A DNA stretch of 64,000 nucleotides from positions 62,001 through 126,000 of the forward strand of contig JANZKI010000098.1 of the NCBI GenBank assembly GCA_029224185.1, read 5' to 3'. Shown one piece after another: positions 23,064 to 35,900 of this stretch; positions within the stretch are counted from its first letter, which is position 1; each line of letters begins with the position of its first letter. Source of the DNA: Karalla daura. Its lineage: Eukaryota; Chordata; Actinopteri; Chaetodontiformes; Leiognathidae. The position numbers and the translations under genes were made by a program. Below the pieces are notes generated by a model. It searched no databases, was not told where the DNA came from, and worked only from the letters and a program-made list of their open reading frames with translations.

Positions 23064-23834
23064 ATGAGAACTGTGGCCACAGTCGCGAGGAGAAGTATAA
23101 CGTTTAACATTGATGGCAGTGGTTGGACAATGAATGGGGGCTTATGGAGATAAAAGGCTGCACTGGGCCTACGATGAGGATCGTCGTTTAAATTTCACAA
23201 GGCGCACGGGTTTATGGCCTGCCCCGCATGAGAGACTACCAATGTTCCTACAAAACTGGAAAAAAGACTTTGTCATCTGCTTAGGGTGAGGCTGGGAGCA
23301 GCGTGAAAAGAGCGAAACGAGAGCTGATTTTTAAGCGATCCCGCATGTCGGCCCTGTGCAAAGAAGAGATTGGACATGCCCAATGCTGACGGGGCCCTTT
23401 CAAACTCTGGGAGTCTCCCAGGGCCTGTGCCATCTGCTGGGGTGCATTGAAGCTGGACGCCTCATCACTTTGTATTACCATGTAAGCAGAGGAGACAATG
23501 GAGCAGGTACCTGAGCACATGGTCGTCGAGAAGAGGTGCTGCTGAAAAACCATACAACCTATCAGCGTGCAACTCGCTACACAAACACACCACAAGATTC
23601 TTCAATTTTTGAAATGAAAATGAAGTTTCAAAGTCAAAGTATGGCAACGTTGCGAATGTTTGTTTGTGGAGTTCTGTTTTTCCCATTCATTCTTGTGGGA
23701 AAAAGCCAAATTGGCGAAGTGATAAACATTTAGCTCTATGGAGACAACGCCTTCCTTAATCTGGATTGTGAGCTAACTGTCAAGCCGTAGGGGAGAGTTT
23801 CCAGTACACCCTGACACGATTTGGTGTGTGTAGT
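23064..23834 (+). repeat. Monomer W, end e3 variant, 771 bp
   Basis: It has AGTATAACG, GGTTGGACAATG, GAGGATCGTCG, GAGACTACC and GACTTTGTCATCTGC. CATTTAGCTC introduces a stop in the plus-strand frame. Confidence 0.94.
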
Positions 23835-24605
23835 TTGAGAACTGTGGCCACAGTCGCGAGGAGAAGTGTAAGGTTTTTCATTGATGGCAGTGGTGGGACA
23901 ATGAATGGGGGCTTTTGGAGAGAAAAGGCTGCACTGGGCCTACGATGAGGCTCGTCGTTTAAATTTCACAAGGCGCACGGGTTTCTGGCCTGCCCCGCAT
24001 GAGAGAGCACCAATGTTCCTACAAAACTGGAAAAAAGAATTTGTCTGCTGCTTAGGGTGTGGCTGGGAGCAGCGTGAAAAGAGCGAAACGAGAGCTGATT
24101 TTTAAGCGATCCCGCATGTCGGCCCTGTGCAAAGAAGAGATTGGACATGCCCAATGCTGAGGGGGCCCTTTCAAACTCTGGGAGTCTCCCAGGGCCTGTG
24201 CCATCTGCTGGGGTGCATTGAAGCTGGACGCCTCATCACTTTGTATTACCATGTAAGCAGAGGAGACAATGGAGCAGGTACCTGAGCACATGGTCGTCGA
24301 GAAGAGGTGCTGCTGAAAAACCATACAACCTATCAGCGTGCACCTCGCTACACAAACACACCACAAGATTCTTCAATTTTTGAAATGAAAATGAAGTTTC
24401 AAAGTCAAAGTATGGCAACGTTGCGAATGTTTGTTTGTGGAGTTCTGTTTTTCCCATTCATTCTTGTGGGAAAAAGCCAAATTGGCCAAGTGATAAACAT
24501 TTGGCTCTATGGAGACAACGCTTTCACCAATCTGGAGCATGAGCTAACTGTCAAGCCGTAGGGGACAGTCTCCAGAACGCCCTGACACGATTTGGTGTGT
24601 GTAAT
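23835..24605 (+). repeat. Monomer V', end e1, 771 bp
   Basis: It has GTTTTTCATTGATGG, CTTTTGGAGAG and TTTCTGGCCTG. Confidence 0.94.
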
Positions 24606-25376
24606 ATGAGAACTGTGGCCACAGTCGCGAGGAGAAGTATAACGTTTAACATTGATGGCAGTGGTTGGACAATGAATGGGGGCTTATGGAGATAAAAGGC
24701 TGCACTGGGCCTACGATGAGGATCGTCGTTTAAATTTCACAAGGCGCACGGGTTTATGGCCTGCCCCGCATGAGAGACTACCAATGTTCCTACAAAACTG
24801 GAAAAAAGACTTTGTCATCTGCTTAGGGTGAGGCTGGGAGCAGCGTGAAAAGAGCGAAACGAGAGCTGATTTTTAAGCGATCCCGCATGTCGGCCCTGTG
24901 CAAAGAAGAGATTGGACATGCCCAATGCTGACGGGGCCCTTTCAAACTCTGGGAGTCTCCCAGGGCCTGTGCCATCTGCTGGGGTGCATTGAAGCTGGAC
25001 GCCTCATCACTTTGTATTACCATGTAAGCAGAGGAGACAATGGAGCAGGTACCTGAGCACATGGTCGTCGAGAAGAGGTGCTGCTGAAAAACCATACAAC
25101 CTATCAGCGTGCAACTCGCTACACAAACACACCACAAGATTCTTCAATTTTTGAAATGAAAATGAAGTTTCAAAGTCAAAGTATGGCAACGTTGCGAATG
25201 TTTGTTTGTGGAGTTCTGTTTTTCCCATTCATTCTTGTGGGAAAAAGCCAAATTGGCGAAGTGATAAACATTTAGCTCTATGGAGACAACGCCTTCCTTA
25301 ATCTGGATTGTGAGCTAACTGTCAAGCCGTAGGGGAGAGTTTCCAGTACACCCTGACACGATTTGGTGTGTGTAGT
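24606..25376 (+). repeat. Monomer W, second dimer copy, 771 bp
   Basis: It matches 23064-23834 with the same private variants and an offset of 1542. Confidence 0.94.
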
Positions 25377-26147
25377 TTGAGAACTGTGGCCACAGTCGCG
25401 AGGAGAAGTGTAAGGTTTTTCATTGATGGCAGTGGTGGGACAATGAATGGGGGCTTTTGGAGAGAAAAGGCTGCACTGGGCCTACGATGAGGCTCGTCGT
25501 TTAAATTTCACAAGGCGCACGGGTTTCTGGCCTGCCCCGCATGAGAGAGCACCAATGTTCCTACAAAACTGGAAAAAAGAATTTGTCTGCTGCTTAGGGT
25601 GTGGCTGGGAGCAGCGTGAAAAGAGCGAAACGAGAGCTGATTTTTAAGCGATCCCGCATGTCGGCCCTGTGCAAAGAAGAGATTGGACATGCCCAATGCT
25701 GAGGGGGCCCTTTCAAACTCTGGGAGTCTCCCAGGGCCTGTGCCATCTGCTGGGGTGCATTGAAGCTGGACGCCTCATCACTTTGTATTACCATGTAAGC
25801 AGAGGAGACAATGGAGCAGGTACCTGAGCACATGGTCGTCGAGAAGAGGTGCTGCTGAAAAACCATACAACCTATCAGCGTGCACCTCGCTACACAAACA
25901 CACCACAAGATTCTTCAATTTTTGAAATGAAAATGAAGTTTCAAAGTCAAAGTATGGCAACGTTGCGAATGTTTGTTTGTGGAGTTCTGTTTTTCCCATT
26001 CATTCTTGTGGGAAAAAGCCAAATTGGCCAAGTGATAAACATTTGGCTCTGTGGAGACAACGCTTTCACCAATCTGGAGCTTGAGCTAACTGTCAAGCCG
26101 TAGGGGACAGTCTCCAGAACGCCCTGACACGATTTGGTGTGTGTAAT
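25377..26147 (+). repeat. Monomer V', second dimer copy, end e1 variant, 771 bp
   Basis: It matches 23835-24605, except for CTGTGGAGAC and GAGCTTGAGC near its end. Confidence 0.94.
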
Positions 26148-26918
26148 ATGAGAACTGTGGCCACAGTCGCGAGGAGAAGTATAACGTTTAACATTGATGG
26201 CAGTGGTGGGACAATGAATGGGGGCTTTAGGAGGGAAAAGGCTGCACTGGGCCTACGATGATGCTCGTCGTTTAAATTTCACAAGGTGCACGGGTTTATG
26301 GCCTGCCCCGGATGAGAGAGCACCAATGTTCCTACAAAACTGGAAAAAAAAATTTGTGTGCTGCTTAGGGCGTGGCTGGGAGCAGCGTGAAAAGAGCGAA
26401 ACGAGAGCTGATTTTTAAGCGATCCCGCATGTCGGCCCGGTGCTAAGAAGAGGTTGGACATGCCCAATGCTGAGGGGGCCCTTTCCCACTCTGCGAGTCT
26501 CCCAGGGCCTGTGCCATCTGCTGGGGTGCATTGAAGCTGGACGCCTCATCACTTTGTATGACCATGTGAGCAGAGGAGACATTGGAGCAGGTACCTGAGC
26601 ACATGGTTGTCGAGAAATGGTGCTGCTGAAAAACCATACAACCTATCAGCGTGCAACTCGCTACACAAACACACCACCAGATTCTTCAATTTTTGAAATG
26701 AAAATGAAGTTTCAAAGTCAAAGTATGGCAACGTTGCGAATGTTTGTTTGTGGAGTTCTTTTTTTCCCATTCATTCTTATGGGAAAAAGCCAAAATGGCG
26801 AAGTGATAAACATTTGGCTCTATGGAGACAACGCTTTCACCAATCTGGAGCATGAGCTAACTGTCAAGCCGTAGGGGACAGTCTCCAGAATGCCCTGACA
26901 CGATTTGGTGTGTGTAGT
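26148..26918 (+). repeat. Monomer W', family II middle, junction unit, end e1
   Basis: The left part is W' (TTTAGGAGGGAAAAGG, CCGGATGAGAG, AAAAAAAAATTTGTG) and the middle is family II. From 26801-26829 onward it becomes the P-type e1 end found before 6118. It is therefore the fusion unit of the 20.8-kb duplication. Confidence 0.94.
26801..26829. other. Crossover junction between the two 20.8-kb copies
   Basis: The 29 bases here are common to three places: the left edge of copy A (6000-6028), this junction, and the right edge of copy B (47602-47630). To the left, the sequence CAAAATGGCG matches the family II monomer at 47591-47600. To the right, ACAACGCTTT matches the sequence after 6028. This is the structure expected when two misaligned arrays recombine inside a short identical stretch, so the junction monomer 26148-26918 is a hybrid of a family II monomer and a P-type monomer end. 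The exact exchange point cannot be placed inside the shared bases. Confidence 0.88.
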
Positions 26919-29900
26919 ATGAGAACTGTGACCACAGTCGCGAGGAGTAGTGTAACGTTTAACATTGATGGCAGTGGTGGGACAATGAATGGGGGCTTAT
27001 GGAGATAAAAGGCTGCACTGGGCCAACGATGAGGCTCGTCGTTTAAATTTCACAAGGTGCACGGGTTTATGGCCTGCCCCGCATGAGAGAGCAAAAATGT
27101 TCCTACAAAACTGGAAAAAATAATTTGTGTACTGCTTAGGGTGTGGCTGGGAGCAGCGTGAAAAGAGCGAAACGAAAGCTGATTTTGAAGCGATCCCGCA
27201 TGTCGGCCCGGTGCAAAGAAGAGATTGGACATGCCCAATGCTGAGGGGGCCCTTTCAAACTCTGGGAGTCTCCCAGGGCCTGTGCCATCTGCTGGGGTGC
27301 ATTGAAGCTGGACGCCTCATCACTTTGTATTACCATGTCAGCAGAGGAGACAATGGAGCAGGTACTTGAGCACATGGTCGTCGAGAAGAGGTTCTGCTGA
27401 AAAACCATACAATCTATCAGCGTGCAACTCGCTACACAAACACACCACAAGATTCTTCAATTTTTGAAATGAAAATGAAGTTTCAAAGCCAAAGTATGGC
27501 AACGTTACGAATGTTTGTTTGTGGAGTTCTTTTTTTCCCATTCATTCTTATGGGAAAGAGCCTAATTGGCGAAGTGATAAACATTTGACTCTATGGAGAC
27601 TGCTCTTTCACCTATCTGGAATATGAGCTCACTGTCACGCCGTAGGGGACAGTCTCCAGAACACCCTGACACGACTTGATGTGTGTAGTATGAGAACTGT
27701 GGCCACAGTCGCGAGGAGCAGTGTAATGTTTAACATTGATTGCAGTGGTGGGACAATGAATGGGGGCTTATGGAAAGAAAAGGCTGCACTGGGCCTACGA
27801 TGAGGCTCGTCGTTTAAATTTCACAAGGCGCACGGGTTTATGGCCTGCCCCGCATGAGAGAGCAAAAATGTTCCTACAAAACTGGAAAAAAGAATTTGTC
27901 TGCTGCTAAGGGTGAGGCTGGGAGCAGCGTGAAAAGAGCGAAACGAGAGCTGATTTTTAAGCGATCCCGCATGTCGGCCCTGTGCTAAGAAGAGATTGGA
28001 CATGCCCAATGCTGAGGGGGCCCTTTCAAACTCTGGGAGTCTCCCAGGGCCTGTGCCATCTGCTGGGGTGCATTGAAGCTGGACGCCTCATCACTTTGTA
28101 TTACCATGTCAGCAGAGGAGACAATGGAGCAGGTACCTGAGCACATGGTCGTCGAGAAGAGGTGCTGCTGAAAAACCATACAACCTATCAGCGTGCAGCT
28201 CGCTACACAAACACACCACAAGATTCTTGAATTTTTGAAATGAAAATGAAGTTTCAAAGTCAAAGTATGGCAACGTTGCGAATGTTTGTTTGTGGAGTTC
28301 TGTTTTTCCCATTCATTCTTGTGGGAAAAAGCCAAATTGGCCAAGTGATAAACATTCGGCTCTATGGAGACTGCGCTTTCACCTATCTGGAATATGAGCT
28401 CACTTTCACGCCGTAGGGGACAGTCTCCAGAACGCCCTGACACGACTTGATGTGTGTAGTATGAGAACTGTGGCCACAGTCGCGAGGAGCAGTGTAATGT
28501 TTAACATTGATGGCAGTGGTGGGACAATGAATGGGGGCTTTAGAGAGAAAAGGCTGCACTGGGCCTACGATGAGGCTCGTCGTTTAAATTTCACAAGGCG
28601 CACGGGTTTATGGCCTGCCCCGCATGAGAGAGCACCAATGTTCCTACAAAACTGGAAAAAAGAATTTGTCTGCTGCTTAGGGTGAGGCTGGGAGCAGCGT
28701 GAAAAGAGCGAAACGAGAGCTGATTTTTCAGCGATCCCGCATGTCGCACAGGGCTATGAAGAGATTGGACATGCCCAATGCTGAGGGGGCCCTTTCAAAC
28801 TCTGGGAGTCTCCTAGGGCCTGTGCCATCTGCTGCGGTGCATTGAAGCTGGACGCCTCATCACTTTGTATTGCCATGTCAGCAGAGGAGACAATGGAGCA
28901 GGTACCTGAGCACATGGTCGTCGAGAAGAGGTTCTGCTGAAAAACCATACAATCTATCAGCGTGCAACTCGCTACACAAACACACCACAAGATTCTTCAA
29001 TTTTTGAAATGAAAATGAAGTTTCAAAGCCAAAGCATGGCAACGTTGCGAATGTTTGTTTGTGGAGTTCTGTTTTTCCCATTCATTCTTATGGGAAAGAG
29101 CCTAATTGGCCAAGTGATAAACATTTGGCTCTATGGAGACTGCGCTTTCACCTATCTGGAATATGAGCTCACTGTCACGCCGTAGGGGACAGTCTCCAGA
29201 ACGCCCTGACACGACTTGATGTGTGTAGTATGAGAACTGTGGCCACAGTCGCGAGGAGCAGTGTAATGTTTAACATTGATGGCAGTGGTGGGACAATGAA
29301 TGGGGGCTTATGGAAAGAAAAGGCTGCACTGGGCCTACGATGAGGCTCGTCGTTTAAATTTCACAAGGCGCACGGGTTTATGGCCTGCCCCGCATGAGAG
29401 AGAAAAAATGTTCCTACAAAACTGGAAAAAAGAATTTGTCTGCTGCTCAGGGTGAGGCTGGGAGCAGCGTGAAAAGAGCGAAACGAGAGCTGATTTTTAA
29501 GCGATCCCGCATGTCGGCCCTGTGCAAAGAAGAGATTGGACATGCCCAATGCTGACGGGGCCCTTTCAAACTCTGGGAGTCTCCCAGGGCCTGTGCCATC
29601 TGCTGGGGTGCATTGAAGCTGGACGCCTCATTACTTTGTATTACCATGTAAGCAGAGGAGACAATGGAGCAGGTACCTGAGCACATGGTCGTCGAGAAGA
29701 GGTGCTGCTGAAAAACCATACAACCTATCAGCGTGCAGCTCGCTACACAAACACACCACAAGATTCTTGAATTTTTGAAATGAAAATGAAGTTTCAAAGT
29801 CAAAGTATGGCAACGTTGCGAATGTTTGTTTGTGGAGTTCTGTTTTTCCCATTCATTCTTGTGGGAAAAAGCCAAATTGGCCAAGTAATAAACATTTGGC

Positions 29901-32900
29901 TCTATGGAGACAACGCCTTCCTCAATCTGGATTATGAGCTAACTGTCAAGACGTAGGGGAGAGTTTCCAGTAAGCCCTGACACGATTTGGTGTGTGTAGT
30001 ATGAGAACTGTGGCCACAGTCGCGAGGAGAAGAGCAAGGTTTTACATTGATGGCAGTGGTGGGTCAATGAAAGGGGGCTTTAGAGAGAAAAGGCTGCACT
30101 GGGCCTACGATGAGGCTCGTCGTTTAAATTTCACAAGGCGCACGGGTTTATGGCCTGCCCCGCATGAGAGAGCACCAATGTTCCTACAAAACTGGAAAAA
30201 AGAATTTGTCTGCTGCTTAGGGTGTGGCTGGGAGCAGCGTGAAAAGAGCGAAACGAGAGCTGATTTTTCAGCGATCCCGCATGTCGCACAGGGCTATGAA
30301 GAGATTGGACATGCCCAATGCTGAGGGGGCCCTTTCAAACTCAGGGAGTCTCCTAGGGACTGTGCCATCTGCTGCGGTGCATTGAAGCTGGACGCCTCAT
30401 CACTTTGTATTGCCATGTCAGCAGAGGAGACAATGGAGCAGGTACCTGAGCACATGGTCGTCGAGAAGAGGTGCTGCTGAAAAACCATACAATCTATCAG
30501 CGTGCAACTCGCTACACAAACACACCACAAGATTCTTCAATTTTTGAAAGGAAAATGAAGTTTCAAGCCAAAGTATGGCAACGTTACGAATGTTTGTTTG
30601 TGGAGTTCTGTTTTTCCCATTCATTCTTATGGGAAAAAGCCAAATTGGCCAAGTGATAAACATTTGGCTCTATGGAGACAACGCTTTCACCAATCTGGAG
30701 CATGAGCTAACTGTCAAGCCGTAGGGGACAGTCTCCAGAATGCCCTGACACGATTTGGTGTGTGTAGTATGAGAACTGTGACCACAGTCGCGAGGAGTAG
30801 TGTAACGTTTAACATTGATGGCAGTGGTGGGACAATGAATGGGGGCTTATGGAGATAAAAGGCTGCACTGGGCCAACGATGAGGCTCGTCGTTTAAATTT
30901 CACAAGGTGCACGGGTTTATGGCCTGCCCCGCATGAGAGAGCAAAAATGTTCCTACAAAACTGGAAAAAATAATTTGTGTACTGCTTAGGGTGTGGCTGG
31001 GAGCAGCGTGAAAAGAGCGAAACGAAAGCTGATTTTGAAGCGATCCCGCATGTCGGCCCGTTGCAAAGAAGAGATTGGACATGCCCAATGCTGAGGGGGC
31101 CCTTTCAAACTCTGGGAGTCTCCCAGGGCCTGTGCCATCTGCTGGGGTGCATTGAAGCTGGACGCCTCATCACTTTGTATTACCATGTCAGCAGAGGAGA
31201 CAATGGAGCAGGTACCTGAGCACATGGTCGTCGAGAAGAGGTTCTGCTGAAAAACCATACAATCTATCAGCGTGCAACTCGCTACACAAACACACCACAA
31301 GATTCTTCAATTTTTGAAATGAAAATGAAGTTTCAAAGCCAAAGTATGGCAACGTTACGAATGTTTGTTTGTGGAGTTCTTTTTTTCCCATTCATTCTTA
31401 TGGGAAAGAGCCTAATTGGCGAAGTGATAAACATTTGACTCTATGGAGACTGCTCTTTCACCTATCTGGAATATGAGCTCACTGTCACGCCGTAGGGGAC
31501 AGTCTCCAGAACGCCCTGACACGACTTGATGTGTGTAGTATGAGAACTGTGGCCACAGTCGCGAGGAGCAGTGTAATGTTTAACATTGATTGCAGTGGTG
31601 GGACAATGAATGGGGGCTTATGGAAAGAAAAGGCTGCACTGGGCCTACGATGAGGCTCGTCGTTTAAATTTCACAAGGCGCACGGGTTTATGGCCTGCCC
31701 CGCATGAGAGAGCAAAAATGTTCCTACAAAACTGGAAAAAAGAATTTGTCTGCTGCTAAGGGTGAGGCTGGGAGCAGCGTGAAAAGAGCGAAACGAGAGC
31801 TGATTTTTAAGCGATCCCGCATGTCGGCCCTGTGCTAAGAAGAGATTGGACATGCCCAATGCTGAGGGGGCCCTTTCAAACTCTGGGAGTCTCCCAGGGC
31901 CTGTGCCATCTGCTGGGGTGCATTGAAGCTGGACGCCTCATCACTTTGTATTGCCATGTCAGCAGAGGAGACAATGGAGCAGGTACCTGAGCACATGGTC
32001 GTCGAGAAGAGGTGCTGCTGAAAAACCATACAACCTATCAGCGTGCAGCTCGCTACACAAACACACCACAAGATTCTTGAATTTTTGAAATGAAAATGAA
32101 GTTTCAAAGTCAAAGTATGGCAACGTTGCGAATGTTTGTTTGTGGAGTTCTGTTTTTCCCATTCATTCTTGTGGGAAAAAGCCAAATTGGCCAAGTGATA
32201 AACATTTGGCTCTATGGAGACTGCGCTTTCACCTATCTGGAATATGAGCTCACTGTCACGCCGTAGGGGACAGTCTCCAGAACGCCCTGACACGACTTGA
32301 TGTGTGTAGTATGAGAACTGTGGCCATAGTCGCGAGGAGAAGTGCAAGGTTTTACATTGATGGCAGTGGTGGGACAATGAAAGGGGGCTTTAGAGAGAAA
32401 AGGCTGCACTGGGCCTACGATGAGGCTCGTCGTTTAAATTTCACAAGGCGCACGGGTTTATGGCCTGCCCCGCATGAGAGAGCACCAATGTTCCTACAAA
32501 ACTGGAAAAAATAATTTGTCTGCTGCTTAGGGTGTGGCTGGGAGCAGCGTGAAAAGAGCGAAACGAGAGCTGATTTTTCAGCGATCCCGCATGTCGCACA
32601 GGGCTATGAAGAGATTGGACATGCCCAATGCTGAGGGGGCCCTTTCAAACTCTGGGAGTCTCCTAGGGCCTGTGCCATTTGCTGCGGTGCATTGAAGCTG
32701 GACGCCTCATCACTTTGTATTGCCATGTCAGCAGAGGAGACAATGGAGCAGGTACCTGAGCACATGGTCGTCGAGAAGAGGTTCTGCTGAAAAACCATAC
32801 AATCTATCAGCGTGCAACTCGCTACACAAACACACCACAAGATTCTTCAATTTTTGAAATGAAAATGAAGTTTCAAAGCCAAAGTATGGCAACGTTACGA

Positions 32901-35900
32901 ATGTTTGTTTGTGGAGTTCTGTTTTTCCCATTCATTCTTATGGGAAAGAGCCTAATTGGCCAAGTGATAAACATTTGGCTCTATGGAGACTGCGCTTTCA
33001 CCTATCTGGAATATGAGCTCACTGTCACGCCTTAGGGGACAGTCTCCAGAACGCCCTGACACGACTTGATGTGTGTAGTATGAGAACTGTGGCCACAGTC
33101 GCGAGGAGCAGTGTAATGTTTAACATTGATGGCAGTGGTGGGACAATGAATGGGGGCTTATGGAAAGAAAAGGCTGCACTGGGCCTACGATGAGGCTCGT
33201 CGTTTAAATTTCACAAGGCGCACGGGTTTATGGCCTGCCCCGCATGAGAGAGCAAAAGTGTTCCTACAAAACTGGAAAAAAGAATTTGTCTGCTGCTTAG
33301 GGTGTGGCTGGGAGCAGCGTGAAAAGAGCGAAACGAGAGCTGATTTTTAAGCGATCCCGCATGTCGGCCCTGTGCAAAGAAGAGATTGGACATGCCCAAT
33401 GCTGACGGGGCCCTTTCAAACTCTGGGAGTCTCCCAGGGCCTGTGCCATCTGTTGGGGTGCATTGAAGCTGGACGCCTCATCACTTTGTATTACCATGTC
33501 AGCAGAGGAGACAATGGAGCAGGTACCTGAGCACATGGTCGTCGAGAAGAGGTGCTGCTGAAAAACCATACAACCTATCAGCGTGCAGCTCGCTACACAA
33601 ACACACCACAAGATTCTTGAATTTTTGAAATGAAAATGAAGTTTCAAAGTCAAAGTATGGCAACGTTGCGAATGTTTGTTTGTGGAGTTCTGTTTTTCCC
33701 ATTCATTCTTGTGGGAAAAAGCCAAATTGGCCAAGTAATAAACATTTGGCTCTATGGAGACAACGCCTTCCTCAATCTGGATTATGAGCTAACTGTCAAG
33801 CCGTAGGGGAGAGTTTCCAGTACGCCCTGACACGATTTGGTGTGTGTAGTATGAGAACTGTGGCCACAGTCGCGAGGAGAAGTGCAAGGTTTTACATTGA
33901 TGGCAGTGGTGGGACAATGAAAGGGGACTTTAGAGAGAAAAGGCTGCACTGGGCCTACGATGAGGCTCGTCGTTTAAATTTCACAAGGCGCACGGGTTTA
34001 TGGCCTGCCCCGCATGAGAGAGCACCAATGTTCCTACAAAACTGGAAAAAATAATTTGTCTGCTGCTTAGGGTGTGGCTGGGAGCAGCGTGAAAAGAGCG
34101 AAACGAGAGCTGATTTTTCAGCGATCCCGCATGTCGCACAGGGCTATGAAGAGATTGGACATGCCCAATGCTGAGGGGGCCCTTTCAAACTCTGGGAGTC
34201 TCCTAGGGCCTGTGCCATCTGCTGCGGTGCATTGAAGCTGGACGCCTCATCACTTTGTATTGCCATGTCAGCAGAGGAGACAATGGAGCAGGTACCTGAG
34301 CACATGGTCGTCGAGAAGAGGTTCTGCTGAAAAACCATACAATCTATTAGCGTGCAACTCGCTACACAAACACACCACAAGATTCTTCAATTTTTGAAAT
34401 GAAAATGAAGTTTCAAAGCCAAAGCATGGCAACGTTGCGAATGTTTGTTTGTGGAGTTCTGTTTTTCCCATTCATTCTTATGGGAAAGAGCCTAATTGGC
34501 CAAGTGATAAACAATTGGCTCTATGGAGACTGCGCTTTCACCTATCTGGAATATGAGCTCACTGTCACGCCGTAGGGGACAGTCTCCAGAACGCCCTGAC
34601 ACGACTTGATGTGTGTAGTATGAGAACTGTGGCCACAGTCGCGAGGAGCAGTGTAATGTTTAACATTGATGGCAGTGGTGGGACAATGAATGGGGGCTTA
34701 TGGAAAGAAAAGGCTGCACTGGGCCTACGATGAGGCTCGTCGTTTAAATTTCACAAGGCGCACGGGTTTATGGCCTGCCCCGCATGAGAGAGAAAAAATG
34801 TTCCTACAAAACTGGAAAAAAGAATTTGTCTGCTGCTCAGGGTGAGGCTGGGAGCAGCGTGAAAAGAGCGAAACGAGAGCTGATTTTTAAGCGATCCCGC
34901 ATGTCGGCCCTGTGCAAAGAAGAGATTGGACATGCCCAATGCTGACGGGGCCCTTTCAAACTCTGGGAGTCTCCCAGGGCCTGTGCCATCTGCTGGGGTG
35001 CATTGAAGCTGGACGCCTCATCACTTTGTATTACCATGTAAGCAGAGGAGACAATGGAGCAGGTACCTGAGCACATGGTCGTCGAGAAGAGGTGCTGCTG
35101 AAAAACCATACAACCTATCAGCGTGCAGCTCGCTACACAAACACACCACAAGATTCTTGAATTTTTGAAATGAAAATGAAGTTTCAAAGTCAAAGTATGG
35201 CAACGTTGCGAATGTTTGTTTGTGGAGTTCTGTTTTTCCCATTCATTCTTGTGGGAAAAAGCCAAATTGGCCAAGTAATAAACATTTGGCTCTATGGAGA
35301 CAACGCCTTCCTCAATCTGGATTATGAGCTAACTGTCAAGACGTAGGGGAGAGTTTCCAGTAAGCCCTGACACGATTTGGTGTGTGTAGTATGAGAACTG
35401 TGGCCACAGTCGCGAGGAGAAGAGCAAGGTTTTACATTGATGGCAGTGGTGGGTCAATGAAAGGGGGCTTTAGAGAGAAAAGGCTGCACTGGGCCTACGA
35501 TGAGGCTCGTCGTTTAAATTTCACAAGGCGCACGGGTTTATGGCCTGCCCCGCATGAGAGAGCACCAATGTTCCTACAAAACTGGAAAAAAGAATTTGTC
35601 TGCTGCTTAGGGTGTGGCTGGGAGCAGCGTGAAAAGAGCGAAACGAGAGCTGATTTTTCAGCGATCCCGCATGTCGCACAGGGCTATGAAGAGATTGGAC
35701 ATGCCCAATGCTGAGGGGGCCCTTTCAAACTCAGGAAGTCTCCTAGGGACTGTGCCATCTGCTGCGGTGCATTGAAGCTGGACGCCTCATCACTTTGTAT
35801 TGCCATGTCAGCAGAGGAGACAATGGAGCAGGTACCTGAGCACATGGTCGTCGAGAAGAGGTGCTGCTGAAAAACCATACAATCTATCAGCGTGCAACTC

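Larger units (their letters stand above)
23064..26147. repeat. W-V' dimer, two tandem copies (1542 bp each)
   Basis: Monomers W (23064), V' (23835), W (24606) and V' (25377) form two almost identical 1542-bp units. Shared private variants include CATTTAGCTC, CCTTCCTTAATCTGG, GTTTTTCATTG and GAGACTACCAATG. The second unit ends with CTGTGGAGAC and GAGCTTGAG in place of CTATGGAGAC and GAGCATGAG. The same pair of units is present in copy B at 43865-46948. Confidence 0.9.
6000..26829. repeat. 20.8-kb block, copy A (27 monomers)
   Basis: This segment is repeated immediately downstream with a constant offset of 20,801 bp. Identity with copy B starts at 6000 (5999 is C, its partner 26800 is G) and ends at 26829 (26830 is A, its partner 47631 is T). 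Every landmark checked keeps exactly the same offset, so no indel separates the copies. Private variants are shared, for example the CCTTAGGGG monomer end near 12230 and the one-base-short monomer at 9200-9967. The left-class order is S R' Q R P, S R' P R P R P, S R' R R P R P, T U V W V' W V' W'. This is a large higher-order repeat or a recent segmental duplication. Confidence 0.95.
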
